A DNA stretch of 64,000 bases, from contig SUXE01000006.1 of the NCBI GenBank assembly GCA_015061115.1, positions 64,001-128,000 on the forward strand, given 5' to 3'. Under the pieces are notes generated by a model. That model was not told the origin of the DNA, did no database searches, and saw only the letters and a program-made list of their open reading frames with translations. Position numbers and translations under genes: made by a program. Positions 13,504 to 24,200 of the stretch are shown in pieces; the first letter of the stretch is position 1; each line of letters starts with the position of its first letter. The stretch is from Bacteroidales bacterium (GTDB lineage Bacteria; Bacteroidota; Bacteroidia; Bacteroidales; Paludibacteraceae).

Positions 13504-14052
13504 ATGTTTGAGGGTTTAAAAAAGAAATATATCGACTGGGAAATAAGTAAATTGTGGAAGAACAAAAAACGCAACAAACAGTTTTTAAACTGGCATGATG
13601 TAAAAAAAGTTGTCCTTCTATACGACAGATCTACTTTGAAACCAGATGTTTTGAAACAAATCTTTGCCATGCTTGATGGAAAACAGGTTATGGCATGGAC
13701 TGTTGTTGAGAAGGATGAATTCAAGAAGGAAACCATCAATATAGCGATGTTGTCTCCAAACGAATGGAATCTGCTGATGAAACCAAAGAATTTTGTTTTG
13801 TCTAGATTTAACAGTTTTGAGGCGGATATCCTGATCGACTTGACAATGCAAGAGATTCTTCCATTGAAATATCTGCATGCTGTATCTGATGTCAAATGCC
13901 GTTGTGGATTGTCTCGTTATGGAGATATTACAGATTTCTCAATAGACAGAACTCCAAATATGAATGAGATGGAGTTGCTAAATCAGATTATTCATTATAT
14001 GACTATAATCAATCAAAAAGAGAAGAAGTTAGAAAGAGAAATGGTGGAATAA
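13504..14052 (+). CDS. DUF6913-like protein next to ligA
   Basis: A 182-aa cytoplasmic protein without signal peptide, starting MFEGLKKKYIDWEISK. It begins 7 bp after the ligA stop, so they are probably cotranscribed. The features LYDRSTLKP, ILIDLT and CRCGLS near residue 135 resemble the DUF6913 family that I recall as conserved next to ligA in Bacteroidales. No activity is known to me, and the assignment rests on memory of that family. Confidence 0.7.
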   Translation: MFEGLKKKYIDWEISKLWKNKKRNKQFLNWHDVKKVVLLYDRSTLKPDVLKQIFAMLDGKQVMAWTVVEKDEFKKETINIAMLSPNEWNLLMKPKNFVLSRFNSFEADILIDLTMQEILPLKYLHAVSDVKCRCGLSRYGDITDFSIDRTPNMNEMELLNQIIHYMTIINQKEKKLEREMVE

Positions 14053-14174
14053 GTAATTTTCCCATTATTCATTTGTTCGGCAGGATATAATCATGCTGTC
14101 GATAGACAAATCAGATATAAAATTGAATAATAGGATGTGCTACTTATTGTTATAATTGCTTAATTTTTTTTTTG

Positions 14175-14966
14175 ATGAGATTTTCAATTGTTACTCCAAT
14201 ATATAATACAGGTGTCAATATCAGACGTTGTGTAGAAAGTGTGACGGAACAAACGTTATCTGATTGGGAATGGATTTTTGTTGATGACTGTAGTACGGAC
14301 AATTCAATTGATGTCTTAAAAGATATAGTCTCAGAATTTTCTATTGCTGAAAAAGTCAAATTTCTTAATACAGAAAATAATTCAGGACCTGGAGAGACCA
14401 GAAATGTCGGATTACTTGCAGCACAAGGTGAATATGTTGTGTTTGTTGATTCTGATGATTGGATTGAACCTGATTATTTGGAAACTTTGTTTTTAAGTAT
14501 GGGGGATACTATGGATTTCTCATATTGTCAAGCTATAGAACATAATGGTGACGCAAAAAAATTATTGAAGAATCCTCATTATACGTCACAAAAACAGTTG
14601 TTGTGTAGTTATGTGGGAAGAATATGGACATGTATGTTTAGAACTTCTTTTTTAAGAGAAAACAATATCAAATTCCCTCCTTATAGAGCTGCTGAAGATA
14701 GTGCTTTTTTTGCGGCTTGCATTATAAGTACAGATAGAATCGCATCAGTAGATAATGTATTGTATCATTATATTGTATATTCTCAATCGATAAGTCATAA
14801 ATTTGATCCGTATAAGACTCTTCAAAAAAAATCCTCATTCAAATGGTTGATAGAATATGCTAAGGACAAGAAAGTTTTTAACACTTTTAAATTCCAACTT
14901 TTTTTTATTTATATGAAAAAAGCGTTAATGGTGCCTTTAGTTGACAAAATAAAAAGTTGGCTATAA
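14175..14966 (+). CDS. family 2 glycosyltransferase
   Basis: A 263-aa GT-A enzyme. The N-terminus MRFSIVTPIYNTG is the family 2 nucleotide-sugar strand, followed by VDDCSTDNS, the metal-binding DSDD in VFVDSDDWIEPDY, and the probable base in AAEDSAFF. It should transfer a sugar from a nucleotide donor during surface glycan synthesis; donor and acceptor are unknown. ATG 14175 directly follows a TTG at 14172. It is not part of a full polysaccharide cluster. Confidence 0.9.
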   Translation: MRFSIVTPIYNTGVNIRRCVESVTEQTLSDWEWIFVDDCSTDNSIDVLKDIVSEFSIAEKVKFLNTENNSGPGETRNVGLLAAQGEYVVFVDSDDWIEPDYLETLFLSMGDTMDFSYCQAIEHNGDAKKLLKNPHYTSQKQLLCSYVGRIWTCMFRTSFLRENNIKFPPYRAAEDSAFFAACIISTDRIASVDNVLYHYIVYSQSISHKFDPYKTLQKKSSFKWLIEYAKDKKVFNTFKFQLFFIYMKKALMVPLVDKIKSWL

Positions 14967-15093
14967 TCAGTGTTCTTTGCCTTTATATGTTTTTTATTTC
15001 ATTATTAAATATTAAGAGCGTTTTCTTTTAATTTATTTTGTCGGACGTTGAAAAAGTCTTTTCTTTGTAAGAAAACAAATAACATATACTGAC

Positions 15094-15432
15094 ATGGGAC
15101 TATTCGATGTTTTTAAAACTGTTTTAAGCAATTCTAACAATATTGCTTCTGTGATTAAGCTTCTTAATGGCAAAGTTGACGCAAAGAGTCTTGCTACAAT
15201 TTTCGCTACTTATTTGCTAAAGAGCAAACTTGCTTCGTCTTCATCAGCTGCTAACAGTGAGGCTGCTTCTTTCGCTCAGCAGGTGGCTTCAGCAGTTAAC
15301 CTTAGCCAGTGCTCTGGTATTGCTGACGTGATTTCAAAGCTTACTGCTTCTGACAAGCAAGGTACTGATGATTTGGCGTCTAAACTTACTCAGGCTGTCA
15401 ATCTTATCAAGACTTTGAACACAAAGGCATAA
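15094..15432 (+). CDS. small helical Ala/Ser-rich protein, unknown
   Basis: A 112-aa protein with no signal peptide (MGLFDVFKTVLSNSNNI), rich in Ala, Ser, Leu and Lys with few aromatics, and predicted by eye to be all-helical. It stands alone between two glycosyltransferase genes and has its own strong terminator at 15458. I do not recognise a family. Confidence 0.65.
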   Translation: MGLFDVFKTVLSNSNNIASVIKLLNGKVDAKSLATIFATYLLKSKLASSSSAANSEAASFAQQVASAVNLSQCSGIADVISKLTASDKQGTDDLASKLTQAVNLIKTLNTKA

Positions 15433-15457
15433 GATTTCATTACAAAAGAATTAATCG

Positions 15458-15488
15458 GAGACGTTGCATGCAGCGTCTCTTTTTATTT
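15458..15488 (+). terminator. rho-independent terminator of the 112-aa gene
   Basis: GAGACGTTGC and GCAGCGTCTC pair around a minimal loop, with one G-U, and are followed by TTTTTATTTT. The same stem core recurs at 58277 and in altered form at 41781. Confidence 0.85.
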
Positions 15489-15490
15489 TC

Positions 15491-15498
15491 TATCTTTG
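15491..15498 (+). promoter_or_regulatory. -7 element for the 288-aa glycosyltransferase
   Basis: TATCTTTG matches TAnnTTTG and lies 40 bp before the ATG at 15539, directly after the preceding terminator. The nearest upstream TTG is 24 bp away, slightly longer than usual. Confidence 0.5.
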
Positions 15499-15538
15499 CA
15501 TTGAAGTGATTTCTTTATAATTTACATTTTATAAAAAC

Positions 15539-16405
15539 ATGTTTCTTTCAATTCTGATTCCTACGTATAATTGCGATTGCGTTTCTCTCTGTTCTTTTCT
15601 TTCTGAGCAGATTGCGGCAGATGCTATCGATGCGGAGGTTATTGTGATGGATGATGCGTCCACTGATTTGGAGATAGTGGAAAGGAATAGAAGCATCAAT
15701 GATCTTGCTTATTGCAGGTTGGTGGAGTCGGAAGAGAATATAGGAATTGCGAAAAATAGAAATCATCTTGCCGATGTTGCAAAAGGAGAGTTTCTGCTGT
15801 TTCTCGACGCTGATGTCTATCCCGTCTCTTCTGATTTTATAAAAAAATATATTGATAATAAAGCAGACGACGGGGTGTTGTGCGGTGGTTTGACATTCAG
15901 ATTGGACGGACCGGTCAAAATGTCGCCGCTTCGTTATCTTTATGGGATGAAGTTTGAAGTGAAACAACCTCAGTTTATTTCACTCAATTTTTTCTTGCCG
16001 GCATCAGTATTCCATAACGTCCGTTTCAACGAATCTTTTTCCAAGTACGGTCATGAAGACACTCAGTTTGGTGCAGATTTGCAGAATGCAGGATATAAGG
16101 TTTTGAAAATCGACAATCCCGTCTACCATGATAATGGAGATACAAGCGAGCATTTTATTAATAAGACGAGAGTGGCGATCGACAATCTTGTTGAACATAA
16201 AGATCTGCTTCTTCCCACTTCACGATTGCTCCAATTGTATGAGAAACTACGTAAGTTTCCGATCGGATGGTTGATGAAAATCCCGTTCCGACACTTCCGT
16301 TCGTGGATGGAAAAGAATTTGTTGAGCGACTCACCGTCGCTATTTATATATAATGTTTACAGACTGTCGTATCTCTATTGTAAATATGCAGAGTATGAAG
16401 GATAA
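15539..16405 (+). CDS. family 2 glycosyltransferase
   Basis: A 288-aa GT-A enzyme: MFLSILIPTYNCD, VIVMDDASTD, the NIGIAKNRN segment, the DxD motif in LLFLDADVYP, and GHEDTQFG carrying the likely catalytic acid/base. It differs clearly from the 14175 enzyme, so this is not a local duplication. The last bases overlap the start of the TIGR02757 gene, which suggests cotranscription. Donor sugar is unknown. Confidence 0.9.
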   Translation: MFLSILIPTYNCDCVSLCSFLSEQIAADAIDAEVIVMDDASTDLEIVERNRSINDLAYCRLVESEENIGIAKNRNHLADVAKGEFLLFLDADVYPVSSDFIKKYIDNKADDGVLCGGLTFRLDGPVKMSPLRYLYGMKFEVKQPQFISLNFFLPASVFHNVRFNESFSKYGHEDTQFGADLQNAGYKVLKIDNPVYHDNGDTSEHFINKTRVAIDNLVEHKDLLLPTSRLLQLYEKLRKFPIGWLMKIPFRHFRSWMEKNLLSDSPSLFIYNVYRLSYLYCKYAEYEG

Positions 16406-17108
16406 GATTATCGAGCTTGCGAATAAATACAACACCGTCGACTTCATAAAGAATGATCCAGTACAGTTTCCACATCGTTATGTAGAAAAACGTGATATTG
16501 AGGTTTCGGCTTTTATCACGCAGTGGGTGGCATTTGGAAACAGGAAGCAGATTGTGAAATGTGCGGAGACTTTGGACGCTCTTTTCAACGGTTCTCCATA
16601 CGATTATATTATGGGAGGTGATTGGAGGAAATATGAAAAATCAGAAGTTCGTCTTTACAGATTCTATACTTGGGGTGATTTCCATGATGTATGTGCTGGG
16701 CTGTTTTCATTGTATTCCAAATATGAAGATATGGAACAATGCATAGATAAGGATGCAGACGACTATTCTATCTCATTACGCAGATTGTTCGACGGAATAA
16801 AAGGAATACCAGCCAGCACTACCAAATCGGCAGCCAAACGAGTGAATATGATGCTACGCTGGCTTGTGCGTGATGATGGAATTGTGGATTTTGGCATTTG
16901 GAAGACACTCGATAAGCGAAAACTGCTTATTCCTCTCGACACTCATGTACATCAGCAGGGTAGGGCTATGGGTATTACAGCACGTAATTCCGCTGATATC
17001 ACCACAGCAAAAGAGATCACTGAATATATGAAAACAATTTTCCCTGACGATCCTACGTTGGGTGATTTCGCATTGTTTGGTTTGGGTGTGGATGAGGATG
17101 GAAAATAA
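16395..17108 (+). CDS. TIGR02757 / DUF2400 family protein
   Basis: About 237 aa starting MKDKIIELANKYNTVDFI. The features DPVQFPHRY, SAFITQWVAFGNRKQI, GIPASTTKSAAKRVNMMLRWLVR and IPLDTHVHQQGRAMG are characteristic of this conserved cytoplasmic family, which contains helix-hairpin-helix-like features reminiscent of DNA glycosylases but has no established function. ATG 16395 is preferred; ATG 16386 is 9 bp upstream and possible. Both lie inside the end of the glycosyltransferase gene. Confidence 0.88.
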   Translation: MKDKIIELANKYNTVDFIKNDPVQFPHRYVEKRDIEVSAFITQWVAFGNRKQIVKCAETLDALFNGSPYDYIMGGDWRKYEKSEVRLYRFYTWGDFHDVCAGLFSLYSKYEDMEQCIDKDADDYSISLRRLFDGIKGIPASTTKSAAKRVNMMLRWLVRDDGIVDFGIWKTLDKRKLLIPLDTHVHQQGRAMGITARNSADITTAKEITEYMKTIFPDDPTLGDFALFGLGVDEDGK

Positions 17109-17132
17109 GGGGATTTGTTATTTATAACGTAT

Positions 17133-17177
17133 AAAAAAGACGACAAAATTCGATTGCAGAATTTTGTCGTCTTTTTT
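17133..17177 (+). terminator. strong bidirectional terminator
   Basis: A perfect 19-bp stem (17133-17151 with 17159-17177) around the 7-nt loop GATTGCA, with A and T tracts at both ends. It ends the transcript from 15539 and could also stop the convergent minus-strand unit. Confidence 0.9.
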
Positions 17178-17213
17178 ATCTAAATCCTGTTTTTCCTCTC
17201 ACGATTGTAAAAT

Positions 17214-17277
17214 AGCTCGTCCTACGGACTCGCAAATTATGGGGAGAAAAGGGCGGAACGCCCTTTTGAATCCTCAA
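17214..17277 (+). repeat. dispersed two-hairpin intergenic element, copy A
   Basis: Contains the small hairpin GTCC-TAC-GGAC, then GGGGAGAAAA, the palindrome GGGCG-GAA-CGCCC and the end AATCCTCAA. Related copies are at 32701, 44211, 48944 (inverted) and, decayed, 58326. The rest of 17178-17369 holds nothing else I can support. Confidence 0.75.
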
Positions 17278-17369
17278 TTTAGACATTCCAACTTCTTTGT
17301 TTGTACCAACATAAACTGATGAATTTTGGAATGTATGAGAGAATAAATTTTTATTAGACAGTAATATTT

Positions 17370-18218
17370 TTATCTGAATCCGTCGAATATAGAACGTTTG
17401 ACTCCTTTTTCGAGTGGAATGGCGAGTCCAAGTTTCAAACCGATGCAGATAGGTACTATTTTGTCGGTCAATGTGCTGTTCAAGATACTATTCTTGCTGA
17501 TACCCATTGTCGCATCGTGGTTAGATACCATGTCGTTCAACCCATATGAAAAGTATGCTCCGAAATGTATAGGGGTGGCATCGTTAAAAATGAATCTCCA
17601 CATCAAATCAGCATAGAGTGATAGTTGCAGACGGTTGACGTCGATATCGCCGGCATTCGTCCCTTGTTTATACAATCCGTGTTGAGGAATGTTTTTAAGC
17701 TCAGCCTCTATATCATCACCGAAGTATGCACGGGTTTCGACAGTTCCTCTTGAATAATCGTACTTGGCGACAATAGGAAATCCAACCTTGATACCGGCTC
17801 CTACTATAAAGTGGACGTATTTGCTTGGAACACGTGCGTATAGTCCGACAGGAGCTTCCACCAAAAAAGAGCGTTGCTTTTCGTTGAAATCATCGAAAAT
17901 CGTGCGCAGAGTGTATGGAATGCCTGCATCTGTTTCGTCTGTGATAGGTGTTTCTATTGTCTCGCTGATATAGTAGTTGGCTGTGAGGTAGGAGATTGCT
18001 GCTCCTGCCCCGTAGCCGAAATTATTTGTCAGGAATTGTTGAAACTGACATTCGACCGATACACAGCCTCCCGGCTTTGGCTCTCCGATTTCAGGAGAGT
18101 ATTTCAGAATTTCTACTCCTCCATCCACAGAGATGTTGAACATTTTGTCTTGAGCAAAAGTCATCTGTGTTAGGAACAGTAACATTAGCCAACCTATTCT
18201 TTTTATTGAAATTTTCAT
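17370..18218 (-). CDS. outer-membrane beta-barrel partner of the 2615-aa cargo
   Basis: A 282-aa protein with a signal peptide cut after TQMTFAQ. The mature part is of porin-family type: GYGAGAAISYLTANYY, HFIVGAGIKVGFPI, LQLSLYADLMWRF and a C-terminal strand region ending SIFDGFR. It resembles the barrel at 8294-9364 in the order of its strands. It lies 29 bp after the giant leucine-rich-repeat cargo on the same strand, mirroring the 2533/8294 pair. A partner or anchoring role is inferred from that repeated arrangement only. Confidence 0.8.
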   Translation of the reverse strand: MKISIKRIGWLMLLFLTQMTFAQDKMFNISVDGGVEILKYSPEIGEPKPGGCVSVECQFQQFLTNNFGYGAGAAISYLTANYYISETIETPITDETDAGIPYTLRTIFDDFNEKQRSFLVEAPVGLYARVPSKYVHFIVGAGIKVGFPIVAKYDYSRGTVETRAYFGDDIEAELKNIPQHGLYKQGTNAGDIDVNRLQLSLYADLMWRFIFNDATPIHFGAYFSYGLNDMVSNHDATMGISKNSILNSTLTDKIVPICIGLKLGLAIPLEKGVKRSIFDGFR

Positions 18219-18247
18219 TTTTCTCTTTTGCTTTTAATCAACTTAAC

Positions 18248-21200
18248 TTATTTCACCAACACTTTACAGTTCGCATTCTTTCCGTCGTTTACGGTCAGAA
18301 CAATGACATAATCTCCGGATCTGAGTTGCATAGTAGTTTGTTGTTCCTCTACTTTATTAAGTATTTTCTCTGTCGTTCCGTCGACTCTGTACACTACGAT
18401 GCGAGCGTTTTGCAGATCATTATTTTCAACACCTGAGATTGTCAATGTAAATTCTTTGCCTCTGTCAACAATGCTTGGTGTTGCGCTGATAGAATAAGCC
18501 GCATCGATAGCTTCGTAATGGATTGGCTCAATAAAGTAGCTCTTTCCATCTTTGTCGGAAACGAAGACCATGTATTCACCATCAAGTACGGATATGTCAT
18601 TGAAGTATTGTAGACTTGCGTCTTCCACTTTCTTGCCATCCTTGTACCATTGGAAAGATGTAAATTGTCCGTTGCCGTTTCTGCAGATCACCACATCATT
18701 CCATACTCTCACGTAGTAACTCTTCTGTTTGTCGTCTGGTTTCATCACATTAATCTCAAACTCATCCTTAGCACAGTTTCCTTCATCATCACACATCTCC
18801 ATTGTGACTGTGTGTAATCCAGGTTCCATATTGTTTGGACAAATCAGATTGACGGTGCTGTCGTTTGCAACTTCGCCAGAACATACCAACTTGTTTTTGT
18901 CGCGTATCTCGTATTTAGATCCATTGCCTCCTGTCAGAATATAGCTGATTGGTTGCTCATCTCCTGGCAGAATTAGTATCATATCATCATCTTTAACATC
19001 TAAGTTGAGCTTGCTTTTCTCCTCTTCCTTAATGATGAGATTGTATCGTATCACGCTGTCGCAACCGAATACTGAGGTTAAAGAGTCGTCCCATGAAGTG
19101 CTTTCAGTATAAACCATATCATGCCAGATAAAACTTTCCTCAGCATATATTGTCTCCTCTTTTACAATACTCTTGTTTACGATCAAATGGTAAGCGATGA
19201 TGCTATCACATCCGTCGACAGTGGATAATGTGTCATTCCACTCTTTGTTTTCGTAATGTGTGATGCCATCATAGACAATTGAATCGCATGCCATAATTAA
19301 TGAATCTGTGGTGATCTCATATCCTTTGATTTCGAATAGAAGAGGCACCTCAGAGTCGCCATGCTTGTCGTATGTAGTACCACATGGGAATATGAATGTT
19401 CCAGGACCATCGACTCCTTTAACCCAATTTCTTGTAGCTCCAAATTCATTGTCCAACGTCATAACACCTACTTTAATGTAATTTAAGTTTGAACAACCTG
19501 AGAACATTTCTTCATAACAATAATTTACTAGCTCTTTTGCAGGAAGTTCAGGAGCTTTTGTCAAAGATGAGCAATCCATAAACATTTCTGCATAGCATTC
19601 ATCTGCCAATGTGGTTGCTGGCAATTCGGGTGCTCTTTCTATACTGACACATTTGTTAAACATATAGGCATAACACATTGGTGCCAACTCTTTAGCAGGT
19701 AATTCTGGAGCTGTCTTTAAATTAGTGCACCTTTGAAACATACTGCAATAACATCTTTCTGCCAATTTTGTGGCAGGTAATGCTGGAGGTGTTTCTAGTA
19801 AAGTACAGATTCCAAACATGTTAAAATAACAACCATTTGCCATTTCTGTAGCCGGCAAGTCAGGAGCTTTCTTTATTTTACAAGACATGAACATAGATTC
19901 ATAGCATCCTTCTGCCAATTTTTTAGCAGGCAATGCGGGAGGTATCTCAAAATTACAGCCTCCAAACATATTCGAATAGCAACCAGTTGCCATTTCTGTT
20001 GCTGGTAATTCAGGAGCTTCCTTCATTCCCGTGCATGTAGTAAACATAAATGAATAACAATTGTCGGCCAGTTTCATTGCTGGTAATGCTGGTGGAGTTT
20101 CAAGAGATGTACAATCATAAAACATACCATTATAGCATGAATCCTCCATTACTTTTGCAGGCAGTATGGGAGCATTTTTTATATTTGTACATGAATTAAA
20201 CATATTTAGATAGCATCCTTTTGTTAAAATCACTGCTGGCAATTCGGGCACTTCCGTTAGTGATTTTCCATTTTCGAACAATCCAGCAAAACAATAGTCG
20301 CATGGAATTGTTTTTGACGAACCTTTTCCATCAATAAGACTCATCACACTTCCAGAAGCTGCTAATTTTCCAGCCATTTCGAAATTAGTAAATGCGTTTT
20401 CTCCATGTGAGAATCCATTAGGATTGTTTCCTTTGAAATATATTTTGTCTCCATTATTCAATACGACTGGTTGTAATGGTTCCATAATGTTCCATGTTTT
20501 TCCTTCATCTAAGGAGTACTGTACATCTGGATCGTTGTCGGTATTTCTGTACCATATTTTTGATTCATTCTTTTCTGCTGTGAAGCATAGCCAATTGTTT
20601 ATATTTGATGTCGTATCCTCGTCATAAACAGCTGTGTAGTAATATGTGCCAGGAGTCTCATGCACATGTGGCTCTACATCCCAACCCTTAAATACATAAC
20701 CGTCTTTATATACAGGTGGGTATACTCCATAATATACAGGTGCTGTGTCACAACTTATAGTGTCGCGATAAAGCTCTGTGCTGTCAGGATTCTGGAAGAT
20801 GACGATAGGGGAAGATACGATTTCGAAATTTTCAGGAACTTCTGAAACACCATGCTTATCGTATTTGCTTCCGCATGGGAAGATGAAGACACCTGGTCCA
20901 TCAATACCGTCGACCCAAGTTTCAGTGGCTAAAAAATCATTATCCAAAGACATTACTCCTACTTTGATAGTATCTAATTTTGAACATCCTCGAAACATAC
21001 TATGATAACAACTATTTACCAACTGCGAGGCAGGAAGCTCGGGACATTTTATTAGATTCTCACACTGATCAAACATATACATATAACAATAGTCGGCTAA
21101 TTCGGTTGATGGTAATTCAGGAGCTACTTTTAAAGAAGTGCATTCTGCAAACATTCCTGAATAGCAAGACTCTGCTAATTTTGTGGCATGTAGCTTCGGT

Positions 21201-24200
21201 GCTTGTGTGAGACTTTCGCAGCCATAAAACATTTGATCATAACAATAAGACGTTAATTCTGTCGCTGGCAACTCAGGCGCTATTGTTAATGAACTACATT
21301 TATTAAACATTAAAGAATAACATGCTCGTGCCAATTCTGTTGCTGGTAATCCTGGGGCTTCTTTTAAATAATGACAATCCCTAAACATCTCTAAGTAACA
21401 ACCTTCTGTCAATGATGTGGCAGGTAATATAGGGGCATGTGTAAGATCACAATCCGCAAACATCCAACTGAAACAATGTTCGCTTGGAATGACAGTCGTT
21501 TCTCCTACACCGTCAATCAGACTCATCACATTACCATCTGCTGAAACAAGACCATTTATTTCAAACTTTAAACGTGGGCCTCCGTTTGACATTGTTTGAT
21601 TAAATCCATTTGGATTATACCCCCTTATATATACTGTGTCTCCTACATTTTCTAATGTGATTTTTTTGTCTGGGGCTAAATTATGCCAAGAAGCACCTCT
21701 ATCTGTCGAATATTGTACATCTGGATATGCCTTAATTTCTAATACCGAATTTGTACTGTAGAAAATTTGTGAACCTGCTGCTTCCGCTATGAAGCATAGA
21801 ATATTGTTAAGATTTGGAGTCTCACCTTTTTTCTCATATACAGCGGTATAGTAGTATATGCCAGGAGTCTCATGCACATGTGGCTCTACATCCCAACCCT
21901 TAAATACATCACCATCTTTATATACAGGAGGGTATACTCCATAATATACAGGTGCTGTATCACAACTTATAGTGTCGCGATAAAGCTCTGTGCTGTCAGG
22001 ATTCTGGAAGATGACGATAGGGGAAGATACGATTTCGAAATTTTCAGGAACTTCTGAAACACCATGCTTATCGTATTTGCTTCCGCATGGGAAGATGAAG
22101 ACACCTGGTCCACTAATACTATCGACCCAATTTTCAGTGGCTGATAAATCATTTTCCAAAGTCATGACACCAACTTTGATGTGGTTCAAATTTGTACATC
22201 CAGAGAACATATCCTTGTAACAAGTATATACAAGTTCTTTTGCAGGCAATTCAGGTGCTTCCGTTAAAGAAGAACATCCTGCAAACATGCCATCGTAGCA
22301 TCCTGCTGTCAGTTTAGTGGCTGGCAACTCTGGTGCTTTTGCTAAGGAAGAACATCCTGCAAACATGCCATCGTAGCATCCTATTGCAAGTCCTGTGGCA
22401 GGTAATTCAGGGGCATTAATCAGAGATGTACAATTAGCAAACATTAATTCATAGCAATACTCTGCTAATTCAGTGGCTGGCAATACAGGCGCTTGTGTTA
22501 AAGAAGAACATCCTGTAAACATGCCCATATAGCATCCATCTGCTAATTCAGTGGATGGCAATACAGGTGCTTGTGTTAAAGATGTACATCCATCAAACAT
22601 TAAAACATAACAATAATTTGCCAAATCTTTAGCAGGAAGCTCAGGAGCCTTGGTTAAAGAAGAACATCCATCAAACATTCTATGATAACATGATTCTGTC
22701 AATACTGTTGCTGATAATTCAGGAGCCTGAGTAAGAGCGTCGCAACCTAAAAATAACATTTCAAAACAATGATTACAAGGAATGACTGTTGTTTCTCCGA
22801 CACCGTCAATCAAACTCATTATACTACCACTGGCTGCTATTTTGCCTTCCATTTCAAAGTTGAATAAGTTTCCTTCTTGGTCTATATTTAATCCATTAGG
22901 ATTGTTGCCCTTGAAATAGACTTTGTCGCCTGCTTTTTCTAGTGTGACTTTTTCATATGGATCTATTTTGTGCCAAGATTCACCTTCATCTATCGAATAT
23001 TGCACATCTGTTTGATCGTATCTTTCTAATGAGTTTGTATAAAAAATTTCAGAACCTGCCTCTTCAGCTGTGAAACATAGTATTTTGTCAAGATCAGGCT
23101 TTTTTCCTTTTTTCTCATATACAGCGGTATAGTAGTAAACGTCAGGATCGTTTAATATCTCAAGCTCTTTATCCCAATTAATGAAGACGAGATCGTCTCC
23201 ATAGTAAGGAGTCTTACATGTGTCACATTTTTCGTATGAAGGCATATCTCCACAGTTGATAGTGTCACTGTAAAGCACGGTGCTGTCTGGATTCTGGAAT
23301 ATGACGATAGGGGAAGATATGATTTCGAATTTGTCAGGAACTTCAGAAATTCCATGCTTGTCATACTTGCTTCCGCATGGGAATATGAAGACACCAGGAC
23401 CATCAACTCCTCCGACCCACGAATCAGTGGCGTTAAACTCATTGTCCAAAGTCATTAGTCCTACTTTGATGTAGTTAAGACTTTCACAGCCAGTAAACAT
23501 ACTGGAATAGCATCCATTTGTCAGTTTTGTGGCTGGTAGTTCTGGTGCTTTTATCAAATTTGTACAGCCAGCAAACATATTGCCATAACATCCCTCTGCC
23601 AGTGTTGTGGCTGGTAGCTCTGGTGCTTTTCCCAAATTCATACATCCGCCAAACATTGAGTTATAGCATCCCTCTGCCAGTGTTGTGGCTGGTAGCTCTG
23701 GTGCTTCTTTTAAAATTGTACAGCCGGCAAACATATTGCCATAACATCCATTTGCTAGTATTGTGGCTGGTAGTTCTGGTGCTTTTTCCAAATTCATACA
23801 TCCACCAAACATTGAGTTATAGCATCCCTCTGCCAGTGTTGTGGCTGGTAGCTCTGGTGCTTCTTTTAAATTTACACAAGCAGCAAACATTGTATAATAA
23901 CAGTTTCTTTCAAGTGTTTTTGCAGGCAAAGCAGGAGCTTTTCTTAAATAGGTACAACCGTTGTACATTCCGTTACAACAGTTTTCCGCTACGACTGTTG
24001 CTTTCAAATCTGGAACTGTCTCCAAATTTTGACAATTGGTGAACATGTGGTCATAACAACTGGTTTTAAGTGTAGTCGCAGGTAATTCAGGTGCTTTTGT
24101 AAGATTTTCACAAGATAAGAACATGAAACAGTAACAACTGTCTGCTAATTCAGTGGCTGGTAATGCTGGTGCCTCTTCCAACTTACTACATGCAGTGAAC

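Noticed and set aside
23520-23880. Regular 78-bp repeats that could suggest a CRISPR array
   Set aside because: Units are in frame, lack spacers, and encode the LRR motif of the giant protein.
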